NCBI RefSeq assembly: GCF_030009775.1
Contig: NZ_JASCTH010000013.1
Span: forward strand, 1 to 64,000
Direction: 5' to 3'
Length of the DNA stretch: 64,000 nucleotides
Source of the DNA: Actinoplanes sandaracinus
GTDB taxonomy: Bacteria > Actinomycetota > Actinomycetes > Mycobacteriales > Micromonosporaceae
Shown here: positions 23,636 through 31,495 of the stretch, piece after piece
How the letters are laid out: each line of letters starts with the position of its first letter
Position numbering within the stretch: the first letter of the stretch is position 1
Position numbers and translations under genes: made by a program
The notes under the pieces: generated by a model
What the model was told of the DNA's origin: nothing
The model's input: only the letters and a program-made list of their open reading frames with translations
The model's database searches: none

Positions 23636-24847
23636 TCAGCGGATCTGGACGCCCGAAATGGCTCGCGCGATCACCAGCCGCTGGATCTCCGAGGTGCCTT
23701 CGAAGATCGTGTAGATCTTGGCGTCCCGGTACATCCGCTCCACCGGGTGGTCGCGCAGATAGCCGGCCCCACCGAGGATCTGCACCGCCTTCTCGGTGAC
23801 CGAGACCGCCACCTCACCGGCCTTCAACTTCGACATCGAGCCCTCGCCCGCGGAGAACGGCTTGTCGTTGCGGCCCATCCACGCCGCCCGCCACACCAGC
23901 AGCCGCGCCGCGTCGATCTCCGTCCGCATGTCGGCCAGGGCGAACGCGATCGCCTGATTCTCGATGATGGGACGGCCGAACTGCACCCGGGTCTTCGCGT
24001 ACTCCAGCGCGTACTCGTACGCCGCCCGCGCGATGCCGAGCGCCTGCGCCCCGACCGCCGGCCGGGACAGCTCGAACGTCCGCATCGCGGCCTGTCCCGA
24101 CCGCCGCTGCCCCTCCCGGGCCCGCGCCAGCCGCTTGTCGAGCGCCTCCTTGCCGCCGAGCAGGCAGCTGCCCGGCACCCGCACGTCGTCGAGGAACACG
24201 TCGGCGGTGTGTGAGGCCCGCAGCCCCAGCTTCTTCAGCTTCTTCGTGGCGTCCAGCCCCTTGGTGCCCGGCGGCACCACGAAGGCCGCCTGGCCACGGG
24301 ACCCGAGCGACGGGTCCACGCTGGCCGTCACCACATGCACGTTGGCGATGCCGCCGTTGGTCGCGTACGCCTTCTGCCCGCTGATCACCCACTCGTCGGT
24401 CGCCTCGTGGTAGACCGCCCGGGTCCGCATCGACGCCACGTCCGAGCCGGCCTCCGGCTCGGTGCTGCAGAACGCGCCCACCTTCGGGTCGCTCGCGTCG
24501 CCGAAACACTGCGGCACCCACTCGAACAGCTGGTCCGGTGTTCCCGAGCCGTAGATCGCGGCCACCGCCAGGGACGTTCCCGAGATCGCCATGCCGATCC
24601 CGCCGTCACCCCAGAACAGCTCCTCGTTGGTCACCGGCAGGCTCAGCCCCGAGGTGTCCGCCCAAGTGTTGGCCAGGAACTCGAAGCCGTACAGCCCGAT
24701 CTTCGCGGCCTCCTGCAGGACCGGCCAGGGAGTCTCCTCCCGCTCGTCCCACTCGGAGGCCGCCGGACGGACCACCGACTCGGCGAACCCGTGTACCCAG
24801 TCACGCAGCTCGCGCTGCTCATCGTTCAGATCGAGCCAGAACTCCAC
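23636..24847 (-). CDS. Acyl-CoA dehydrogenase
   Basis: 403 residues, normal family length, from GTG 24847 with GAGGGG upstream. FAD/substrate signatures AFCSTEPEAGSDVASM (about 127-142) and QKAYATNG are present. The C-terminal motif YTIFEGTSEIQRLVIAR carries the catalytic Glu. The enzyme oxidises an acyl-CoA to the 2,3-enoyl-CoA in the cytoplasm. It follows the thiolase gene by 90 bp in the same direction, with a GCCGGTAA inverted repeat in the gap, so it may have its own regulated promoter. Confidence 0.93.
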   Translation of the reverse strand: MEFWLDLNDEQRELRDWVHGFAESVVRPAASEWDEREETPWPVLQEAAKIGLYGFEFLANTWADTSGLSLPVTNEELFWGDGGIGMAISGTSLAVAAIYGSGTPDQLFEWVPQCFGDASDPKVGAFCSTEPEAGSDVASMRTRAVYHEATDEWVISGQKAYATNGGIANVHVVTASVDPSLGSRGQAAFVVPPGTKGLDATKKLKKLGLRASHTADVFLDDVRVPGSCLLGGKEALDKRLARAREGQRRSGQAAMRTFELSRPAVGAQALGIARAAYEYALEYAKTRVQFGRPIIENQAIAFALADMRTEIDAARLLVWRAAWMGRNDKPFSAGEGSMSKLKAGEVAVSVTEKAVQILGGAGYLRDHPVERMYRDAKIYTIFEGTSEIQRLVIARAISGVQIR

Positions 24848-24878
24848 GTCGGACAGCCCCTCAGCAGCAGGTTTACTA

Positions 24879-24907
24879 GCCGGTAACTTTACGATCGGCT
24901 TACCGGC
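24879..24907. promoter_or_regulatory. Candidate TetR-type operator upstream of acyl-CoA dehydrogenase
   Basis: GCCGGTAA (24879-24886) and TTACCGGC (24900-24907) form an 8-bp inverted repeat with a 13-bp spacer. A related CACCGGTAGG lies at 26251-26260 between the divergent thiolase and fabG genes. The shared CCGGTA core suggests one fatty-acid regulator; no such regulator is in the window. Confidence 0.5.
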
Positions 24908-24937
24908 CTGACAACCGCCATCGATGGATAGAACCGA

Positions 24938-26215
24938 TCAGCGTTCCAGGATGGCGACGACGCCCTGGCCGCCCGCGGCGCAGATGGAGATCAGGCCGCG
25001 GCCGGAGCCCTTCTCGGCGAGCAGTTTCGCGAGAGTGGCGACGATGCGGCCACCGGTCGCCGCGAACGGGTGGCCGGCCGCCAGCGAGGACCCGTTGACG
25101 TTGAGCCTGGCCCGGTCGATCGAGCCGAGCGGGGCGTCCAGGCCCAGCCGCTCCTTGCAGAACTCCGGCGACTCCCAGGCGGCCAGCGTGGACAGCACCT
25201 GCGACGCGAACGCCTCGTGGATCTCGTAGAAGTCGAAATCCCGCAGCGTGAGGCCGTTGCGGGCGAGGAGCCGCGGCACCGCGTAGGCGGGCGCCATCAG
25301 CAGCCCCTCGCCACCGTGCACATAGTCGACGGCCGCGGTCTCCGAGTCGGCGAGGTAGGCCAGCGCCGGCAGCGAACGGGCCGCCGCCCACTCCTCGGAG
25401 GCGAGCAGCACCGTCGACGCGCCGTCGGTCAGCGGCGTGGAGTTGCCCGCCGTCATGGTGGCGTTCTCGCTGCCGTAGACCGGTTTCAGCTTCGCGAGCT
25501 TCTCCATGCTGCTGTCGGCGCGCAGGTTCTGGTCACGGGTCAGCCCCAGGTAGGGCGTCAGAAGATCATCGAAGAATCCGCGGTCGTACGCCGCCGCGAG
25601 TCGTTGATGCGAGGTGAGGGCGAGCTCGTCCTGAGCGGCCCGGTCGATGTTCCACCGCAGCGCGGTGACCGCCGCGTGCTCACCCATCGACAGGCCGGTC
25701 CGCGGCTCGGCGTTGCGCGGCGGCTCCGGCTGGAGCGCGTGCTGCGGGCGCAGCTTGGCGGCCGCTTTGAGGCGGGCCCCGAGAGTGCGCGCCCGGTTCA
25801 GCTCCAGCAGTGCCCGGCGCATGTCCTCGTGCACCTGGAGCGGAGCGTCCGAGGTGGTGTCCACGCCACCGGCCACGCCGGCATCGATCTGCCCGAGCGC
25901 GATCTTGTTGGCGACCAGGATGGCCGCCTCCAGGCCGGTGCCGCACGCCTGCTGGAGGTCGTAGGCCGGGGTCCGCGGGTCGAGCCGGGAGCCCAGAACC
26001 ACCTCACGGGTCAGGTTGAAGTCGCGGGAGTGCTTGAGCACCGCGCCGGCGGCGACCTCGCCGAGCTGCTCACCGGCCAGCCCGAACCGGGCGATCAGCC
26101 CGTCCAGGGCGGCGGTCAGCATGTCCTGGTTCGAGGCCTCGGCGTAACGGCTGTTGGAGCGGGCGAACGGGATCCGGTTCCCGCCCAGGACGGCGACACG
26201 GCGCACGGTGGCCAC
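24938..26215 (-). CDS. Acetyl-CoA acetyltransferase (thiolase, FadA2/FadI-like)
   Basis: 425 residues. The GTG at 26215 is chosen because GGAGG sits six bases upstream. Thiolase residues are visible: nucleophilic Cys in QQACGTGLEA (about residue 88), His in YEIHEAF, GHPFAATGGR and a second Cys in SICAAGGQG. It cleaves 3-oxoacyl-CoA with CoA. It is divergent from fabG (53 bp between starts). The thiolase/FabG4/MaoC grouping matches mycobacterial fadA2-fabG4-htdX. Confidence 0.93.
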   Translation of the reverse strand: MATVRRVAVLGGNRIPFARSNSRYAEASNQDMLTAALDGLIARFGLAGEQLGEVAAGAVLKHSRDFNLTREVVLGSRLDPRTPAYDLQQACGTGLEAAILVANKIALGQIDAGVAGGVDTTSDAPLQVHEDMRRALLELNRARTLGARLKAAAKLRPQHALQPEPPRNAEPRTGLSMGEHAAVTALRWNIDRAAQDELALTSHQRLAAAYDRGFFDDLLTPYLGLTRDQNLRADSSMEKLAKLKPVYGSENATMTAGNSTPLTDGASTVLLASEEWAAARSLPALAYLADSETAAVDYVHGGEGLLMAPAYAVPRLLARNGLTLRDFDFYEIHEAFASQVLSTLAAWESPEFCKERLGLDAPLGSIDRARLNVNGSSLAAGHPFAATGGRIVATLAKLLAEKGSGRGLISICAAGGQGVVAILER

Positions 26216-26268
26216 GACTATCCTCCACACACGAGAAAGACTCGGTTACTCACCGGTAGGCTACTCGC

Positions 26269-27624
26269 ATGGCTGACAGGTACGCGAACTTCGCCAACTC
26301 CGGTCTCGGCCGGACCATGGTCAAGCGCCTCGGGCTGCCTGATCCGCCCCGGCTGCGCCGCCACCGGCCCGGCGACCCGCTCACCACCGGGCCGGTCCTG
26401 CTGGGCGCGGCCCCGGGTGGCCGGCTCGCGGAGCCCGCCCGCAAGCTGCTGGAGACGTCCGGCGTCCAGGTCACCGACGCTGTCTCCACCGACACCGACC
26501 CCACGGGGGTACGGGTGGGCGCGCTCGTGTTCGACGCGACCGGCATCCGGGACTCCGCCCGGCTGCGGGCCCTCTACGACTTCTTCCATCCGTACGCCCG
26601 CTCGCTGCGGTCCTCGGGCCGGGTGATCGTGCTCGGCACGCCGCCGGAAGCCACCGGATCGCCGGCGGAGGCGACCGCGCAGCGGAGCCTGGAGGGTTTG
26701 ACCCGCAGCATCGGCAAGGAGTTCGGGCGCGGCGCGACCGCCCAGCTCGTCTATGTGGCGCCGGGCGGTGAGACGGCCGTCGAGTCCACTCTGCGGTTCC
26801 TGCTGAGCGGCCGCTCGGCGTATGTCTCCGGCCAGGTGATCCGGGTCGGCGCCGGCGACGCGCCCGCCCCGGCCGACTGGGAGCGCCCCCTCGACGGCAA
26901 GCTGGCCCTGGTCACCGGCGCGGCCCGGGGCATCGGCGCGGCCATCGCCAAGGTCCTCGCCCGCGACGGCGCCGAGGTGATCGCCCTGGACGTGCCGGCC
27001 GCCGGCGACGCGCTCGCCGACGTGGCGAACGAGACCCGCGGCCGGGCCCTGCAACTCGACCTGACCGCCGCCGACGCGCCTTCGCGCCTGGCCGGATACC
27101 TGGCGGCGGGACCGCGCGCCGGCGTCGACATCGTCGTGCACAACGCCGGCATCACCCGGGACAAGACGATCGCCCGGATGTCGGAGGACCATTGGGACTC
27201 CGTGATCGGCGTCAACCTCTCCGCCCCGGAACGGGTCAACGAGCTGCTGCTGGAGCGTGGCCTCATCCCATCCGGCGGCCGGATCGTCGGGGTCGCGTCG
27301 ATCGCCGGGATCGCCGGCAACCGCGGCCAGACCAACTACGCGACCAGCAAGGCCGGCGTGATCGGCCTGGTGCAGTCGTACGCCCCGCTGCTGCGGGACC
27401 GCGGAATCACGTTCAACGCGGTGGCGCCCGGTTTCATCGAGACGGCGATGACCGCCAAGATGCCGCTCGGGCTGCGCGAGGCCGGCCGGCGGCTGAACAG
27501 CATGTCGCAGGGCGGCCTGCCGGCCGACGTGGCCGAGACCATCGCGTGGTTCGCCTCGCCCGGCTCGGCGACCATCACCGGCAACGTGGTGCGGGTCTGC
27601 GGCCAGAGCCTGCTGGGAGCCTGA
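26269..27624 (+). CDS. High-molecular-weight 3-oxoacyl-ACP/CoA reductase (FabG4 type)
   Basis: 451 residues, far longer than the roughly 245 of ordinary FabG. An N-terminal flavodoxin-like domain (1-205) precedes a short-chain dehydrogenase domain with NAD motif VTGAARGIGAA (about 215-225) and the Ser-Tyr-Lys set in VASIAGIAGNRGQTNYATSKAG. FabG4 of mycobacteria uses NADH and 3-oxoacyl-CoA. The gene is followed after one base by the MaoC gene, so the two are co-translated. Confidence 0.92.
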   Translation: MADRYANFANSGLGRTMVKRLGLPDPPRLRRHRPGDPLTTGPVLLGAAPGGRLAEPARKLLETSGVQVTDAVSTDTDPTGVRVGALVFDATGIRDSARLRALYDFFHPYARSLRSSGRVIVLGTPPEATGSPAEATAQRSLEGLTRSIGKEFGRGATAQLVYVAPGGETAVESTLRFLLSGRSAYVSGQVIRVGAGDAPAPADWERPLDGKLALVTGAARGIGAAIAKVLARDGAEVIALDVPAAGDALADVANETRGRALQLDLTAADAPSRLAGYLAAGPRAGVDIVVHNAGITRDKTIARMSEDHWDSVIGVNLSAPERVNELLLERGLIPSGGRIVGVASIAGIAGNRGQTNYATSKAGVIGLVQSYAPLLRDRGITFNAVAPGFIETAMTAKMPLGLREAGRRLNSMSQGGLPADVAETIAWFASPGSATITGNVVRVCGQSLLGA

Positions 27625-27625
27625 C

Positions 27626-28576
27626 ATGGTCGCGGTCGTCGAGCTGAGCAACGGCCCGGGAACCACCGCGGCGTACCTCCGTGCCGCCCTGGGCCTCCTC
27701 CCCGGCGCCCGCATGCTCCCCGGCGCCCGCCGGGGCGCCACACTGCCCGATGTGGAGGTCCGGCAGCGCGGTGTCCGGGTCGACCGCTCACACCTGGCCG
27801 CCTACGACCGGGTCTGCGGTCTCCGCCTCACCGACACCCTCCCCGCCGCCTACCCACACGTGCTGACGTTCCCGCTGGCCATGCGCCTGATGACGGCTCC
27901 CGGCTTCCCACTCCCGCTGGTAGGCCTGGTCCACGTCACCAACCGCATCACCGTCCACCGCCCGATCCCGTCCGGCGCGGCCCTCGACCTGTCCGTCCGG
28001 GCCGCCGACCTACGCGACCACCCCCGCGGCCGCCAGTTCGACATGATCGCCACCGCCACGATCGACGGCGAGGAGGTGTGGCGCGGCCTCTCCACCTACT
28101 TGCGCCTAGCCCCTTCCAGCTCGGCGTCCGGGCACACCGGCCGAGTGGGCGGATCTTCCGGTTTCGAGGAGGGGCCTTCCCATCAGGCGGGCGGCTCGGG
28201 CGAAGCGCGCCCGGCGGACAGCGGCTCGGAACCGGCACCGCCCGCCGGCAGCGTGTGGCGGGTGCCCGTGCGGGTGGGCGGCGACTACGCGGCCGTTTCC
28301 GGCGACCGGAACCCGATCCACACCTCACGACTGGGCGCCCGGTTGTTCGGCTTCCCGCGGCCGATCGCCCATGGAATGTGGACCAAGGCTCGCGTCCTGG
28401 CCGCGCTGGAGGGCCGCCTACCCGACGCCTACAGGGTTGAGGTCATCTTCAAACAGCCGCTGCTGCTCCCCTCCACAGCGACGTTCACGGCCACCGCAGC
28501 GCCGGACGGCTGGATGTTCTCAGTTACCTCCCACCGCGCTCACCTGACTGGCACCGTCACCACCGCGCTCACCTGA
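27626..28576 (+). CDS. MaoC-type 3-hydroxyacyl-thioester dehydratase (HtdX-like)
   Basis: 316 residues. A double hot-dog fold is expected; the hydratase motif is in the C-terminal half, YAAVSGDRNPIHTSRLGARLFGFPRPIAHGMW, with the catalytic Asp and His. The two halves are joined by an unusually long Ser/Gly-rich linker (about 166-208, SSSASGHTGRVGGSSGFEEG). It dehydrates 3-hydroxyacyl thioesters after FabG4. Its start follows the fabG stop by one base. Confidence 0.9.
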   Translation: MVAVVELSNGPGTTAAYLRAALGLLPGARMLPGARRGATLPDVEVRQRGVRVDRSHLAAYDRVCGLRLTDTLPAAYPHVLTFPLAMRLMTAPGFPLPLVGLVHVTNRITVHRPIPSGAALDLSVRAADLRDHPRGRQFDMIATATIDGEEVWRGLSTYLRLAPSSSASGHTGRVGGSSGFEEGPSHQAGGSGEARPADSGSEPAPPAGSVWRVPVRVGGDYAAVSGDRNPIHTSRLGARLFGFPRPIAHGMWTKARVLAALEGRLPDAYRVEVIFKQPLLLPSTATFTATAAPDGWMFSVTSHRAHLTGTVTTALT

Positions 28577-29093
28577 CCGGCGCCGCCACCACCTAACGCA
28601 CCCGACCGGCATTCCCTAACCAATCGCCGTCACCATCACGCCGCTCGCGCGCGGTCATGCGCTCTCCGCGCCTGCCTCTGGCTGGCCACCCCTGGTCGGC
28701 TTCGACTCCCTCGGTTCCGTCGTTCCCCGGATGCCGACCGCGTCAGCCATGGTGTGCTGTGAAAAGTCGACACCCGTTGTGGGTGTAGCCCACACCCACA
28801 ACGGGTGTCGACTTTCCGGAAGGGCATCACTGAACGCCGTGAGTCGTCGATGCGGATGCAGTAGCGGCGGCGGATTCGAGGATCTGGTCAACGGCGTCGG
28901 CCCAGACATCCGACTCAGGATTGCCGATCAAGGCACGGCTGCGGTTGCTCGCGGCGGCAGCCGAGCCGAGGGTGCTGGCCGCGTCGGCGGTGGTGGTGCG
29001 CGCGTGCGGGCGCGCGCCTGGGCCGGAAGGCCGCCGGACCGGCGGGATCGCCGCGCGTCGGTTGGTTGGTTGGTTGGGGTGGGATGGCCCGGG
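28577..29093. other. 517-bp intergenic region with palindromic element A
   Basis: Apart from palindromic element A (28763-28815) nothing is recognised. The end of the region (about 28985-29090) is G/T-rich (repeated GGTTG around 29060). It lies between convergent maoC and ptsH, so the hairpin could also terminate transcription, though no T-run follows. Confidence 0.5.
28763..28815. repeat. Dispersed palindromic element A, copy 2
   Basis: A perfect 24-bp inverted repeat (28763-28786 / 28792-28815) with loop AGCCC. Each arm contains the dyad ACACCC-N5-GGGTGT (28770-28786 and 28792-28808), centres 22 bp apart. It matches 12683-12723 including the CATGGTGTG flank to the left. Confidence 0.9.
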
Positions 29094-29363
29094 TTACTTC
29101 GCTGCGGCGAGGACGCCGGCGACCGCTTCGGCGGCGGCGGGAGCGTCGTCGCCGGAGGCGTGGACGGTGACCGTGCTGCCCGCGGCGGCGCCGAGTGACA
29201 TCAGGCGCAGGGCGCTGCGGGCGTTCGCGGAACGGCCGTCGAGGCGCACCTCGATGGTGGAGGCGAAGGCGGCGGCGGCCCGGACCACCTCGCCCGCGGG
29301 GCGGGCGTGCAGCGCGGCGGGCAGGACCACCGCGATCTCGGTGACGTCAGAACTTGGGGACAT
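29094..29363 (-). CDS. ptsH: HPr-type phosphocarrier protein
   Basis: 89 residues, HPr length. The phosphorylatable His is H19 in ALHARPAGEVV. NARSALRLMSLGAAAGSTVTV is the usual second signature. HPr passes phosphate from enzyme I. Its start overlaps the end of dhaM by 17 bp, so it is likely dedicated to the dihydroxyacetone kinase phosphorelay rather than sugar PTS. Enzyme I is not in the window. Confidence 0.92.
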   Translation of the reverse strand: MSPSSDVTEIAVVLPAALHARPAGEVVRAAAAFASTIEVRLDGRSANARSALRLMSLGAAAGSTVTVHASGDDAPAAAEAVAGVLAAAK

Positions 29364-29733
29364 CGCGGGCCTCCCGGGCGGCGCCGGCGACCGTCGGAAG
29401 GTCCGCGCCGGTGGAGGCCAGCACCGCGGCGGCCACCGCGCCCTCGACGAACGGGGCGTCGGCCAGCAGCGTGCCGGCGGGCAGGTCGGCCAGAACGGCG
29501 CGGGTGGTCAGGACCGCGCTGCCTAGATCGGCCAGGACCAGCACCCCGGCGCCGGCCTCGGCCCGGGCCACCGCAGCCTCGATCTTCGCGGCGCTGGTGC
29601 CGAGACCGCCCTCGTCGGTGCCACCCGCGGGTTCCACACGCACGTCGGGACCGGCGACCTGCGCCAGCAGATCACGTGTGCCGGAAGCCAGGGCCGCGCT
29701 GTGCGACACGAGAACGATTCCCACGAACGCCAT
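29347..29733 (-). CDS. dhaM: DhaM, phosphotransferase subunit of PTS-dependent dihydroxyacetone kinase
   Basis: 128 residues with an EIIA-mannose-like fold: VGIVLVSHSAALASGTRDLL with active His near residue 11 and GVLVLADLGSAVLTTRAVL. It takes phosphate from HPr and gives it to DhaL-bound ADP. Unlike the fused E. coli DhaM it lacks HPr and EI domains; the HPr is the next gene. It is divergent from dhaK with 91 bp between. Confidence 0.92.
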   Translation of the reverse strand: MAFVGIVLVSHSAALASGTRDLLAQVAGPDVRVEPAGGTDEGGLGTSAAKIEAAVARAEAGAGVLVLADLGSAVLTTRAVLADLPAGTLLADAPFVEGAVAAAVLASTGADLPTVAGAAREARDVPKF

Positions 29734-29824
29734 GGATCAGATGGTAGTCACCGAAAGACTTGGCGGAATCGCTCAGCGCGACGATGCTGAAACCGGTCCA
29801 TGGAAGCCGTCGAAGGAGCCGGCC

Positions 29825-30823
29825 ATGAAGAAGTTCATCAACGATCCCGCTGACGTGGTGGCCGAAGCTCTCGCCGGGCTCGCCGCCGCCCATCCCGGTC
29901 TGCGTGTGAACGCGGGCGAACAATACGTGGCCCGCGCCGACGCGCCCCGCCCCGGCAAGGTGGCGCTGGTGTCGGGTGGTGGTTCCGGGCACGAGCCGCT
30001 GCACGGCGGCTTCGTCGGCGCCGGGATGCTCGACGCCGCCTGCCCGGGCGAGGTGTTCACCTCGCCGGTGCCGGACCAGATCCTCGCCGCCACCAAGGCG
30101 GTCGACGGCGGCGCGGGGGTGGTCCACATCGTGAAGAACTACACCGGCGACGTGATGAACTTCCAGCTCGCCGCCGAGCTGGCCGCCGACGAGGGCCTCT
30201 CCGTGGAGACGGTTCTGGTCGACGACGACGTGGCGGTGGAGAACTCGACGTGGACCGCCGGGCGGCGCGGCACCGGCGCGACGCTGCTGGTGGAGAAGAT
30301 CGCCGGCGCGCTGGCCGAGGAGGGCGGCAAACTGGGCGAGGTCGCGGCGATCGGCCGTGAGGTCAACGCGGCCTCCGGCTCGTTCGCGTACGCGTTGACG
30401 GCCGGCACCACGCCCGCGGCCGGACGTCCGGGGTTCGATCTGCCGGACGACGAGATCGAGGCCGGTGTGGGCATCCACGGTGAGCCGGGCCGGCGCCGGG
30501 AGAAACTGCGCCCGGCCCGCGAGCTGGTGCGGTCCGCTCTGGACGCGATTCTCGACGCCAGGCCACTGACCCGGGGCGACCGGGCCCTGGTGCTGGTCAA
30601 CGGCTTGGGCGGCACTCCGCTGATCGAGCTCTACCTGGTCTTCGGTGAGGTCGCCGCGGTCCTCGCCGAGCGGGGTGTGGAGATCAGCCGTAACCTGGTC
30701 GGCAACTACGTGACCAGCCTGGACATGGCCGGCCTGTCGATCACCCTGACGAAGGCGACGGACGAGATGATCCGCCTGTGGGACGCCCCGGTGAACACTC
30801 CCGGACTGCGCTGGGGCGCCTGA
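29825..30823 (+). CDS. dhaK: Dihydroxyacetone kinase subunit DhaK
   Basis: 332 residues from ATG 29825 with AAGGAG upstream. The dihydroxyacetone-binding subunit; the substrate is held covalently by the His of GVGIHGEPGRR. The N-terminal VSGGGSGHEPLHGGFVGAGML and HIVKNYTGDVMNF signatures are intact. It is followed by dhaL after a single base. Confidence 0.96.
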   Translation: MKKFINDPADVVAEALAGLAAAHPGLRVNAGEQYVARADAPRPGKVALVSGGGSGHEPLHGGFVGAGMLDAACPGEVFTSPVPDQILAATKAVDGGAGVVHIVKNYTGDVMNFQLAAELAADEGLSVETVLVDDDVAVENSTWTAGRRGTGATLLVEKIAGALAEEGGKLGEVAAIGREVNAASGSFAYALTAGTTPAAGRPGFDLPDDEIEAGVGIHGEPGRRREKLRPARELVRSALDAILDARPLTRGDRALVLVNGLGGTPLIELYLVFGEVAAVLAERGVEISRNLVGNYVTSLDMAGLSITLTKATDEMIRLWDAPVNTPGLRWGA

Positions 30824-30824
30824 C

Positions 30825-31451
30825 GTGGATGTCGCACTGGCCATCACCTGGCTGCGCGCGGCCGCCGAGGCCGTCACCGCCGACGCCGACGAGCTGACGA
30901 GACTGGACTCGGCGATCGGTGACGGCGACCACGGCGTCAACATGAGGCGCGGCTTCACCGCGGTCACCGCTGTTCTGGACGCCACCGAGTTCACCGGAGT
31001 GGGCGACGTCTTCGTGCGCGCCGGCACCGCCCTGATCTCCAAGGTGGGCGGCGCCGCCGGCCCGCTGTACGGCAGCGCCTTCCGGGCCTTCGGCAAGACG
31101 CTGCCGGCCGGTCCGGAAGTGGGCCTCGCCGACCTGGTCACAGCCCTGCACGCTGGGCTGGACGCGGTGACGAGACTGGGTGGCGCGGCGCCGGGGGACA
31201 AGACTCTGGTGGACGCGTACCGTCCGGCTCTGACCGCGTTCGAGGAGGCGGTGGCCGGTGGCGCCGCTCTCGCAGAGGCGGCGGCCGGTGCGGCGCGGGC
31301 GGCGGGCGACGGCGCCCGGGCCACGATCTCGATGACCGCACGTAAGGGGCGGGCCTCCTACCTGGGGGATCGCAGTGCCGGCCATCAGGACCCGGGAGCC
31401 ACCTCGACGTGGCTGATCTTTCAGGCGCTGGCTGACGTGACGGCGCCCTGA
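30825..31451 (+). CDS. dhaL: Dihydroxyacetone kinase subunit DhaL
   Basis: 208 residues from GTG 30825, one base after the dhaK stop. The ADP/Mg-binding signature is LDSAIGDGDHGVNMRRGF, and SKVGGAAGPLYGSAF follows. With DhaK and DhaM it makes dihydroxyacetone phosphate using PEP through HPr. Confidence 0.95.
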   Translation: MDVALAITWLRAAAEAVTADADELTRLDSAIGDGDHGVNMRRGFTAVTAVLDATEFTGVGDVFVRAGTALISKVGGAAGPLYGSAFRAFGKTLPAGPEVGLADLVTALHAGLDAVTRLGGAAPGDKTLVDAYRPALTAFEEAVAGGAALAEAAAGAARAAGDGARATISMTARKGRASYLGDRSAGHQDPGATSTWLIFQALADVTAP

Positions 31452-31495
31452 GTCCCACCTGCCCCATCTGTCAATCCGGTGTAGTTGACCCCGGC

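Noticed and set aside
28636..29198. Short frames across the palindromic element
   Set aside because: They read through the inverted repeat and simple G/T-rich sequence and have no codon bias of neighbouring genes.
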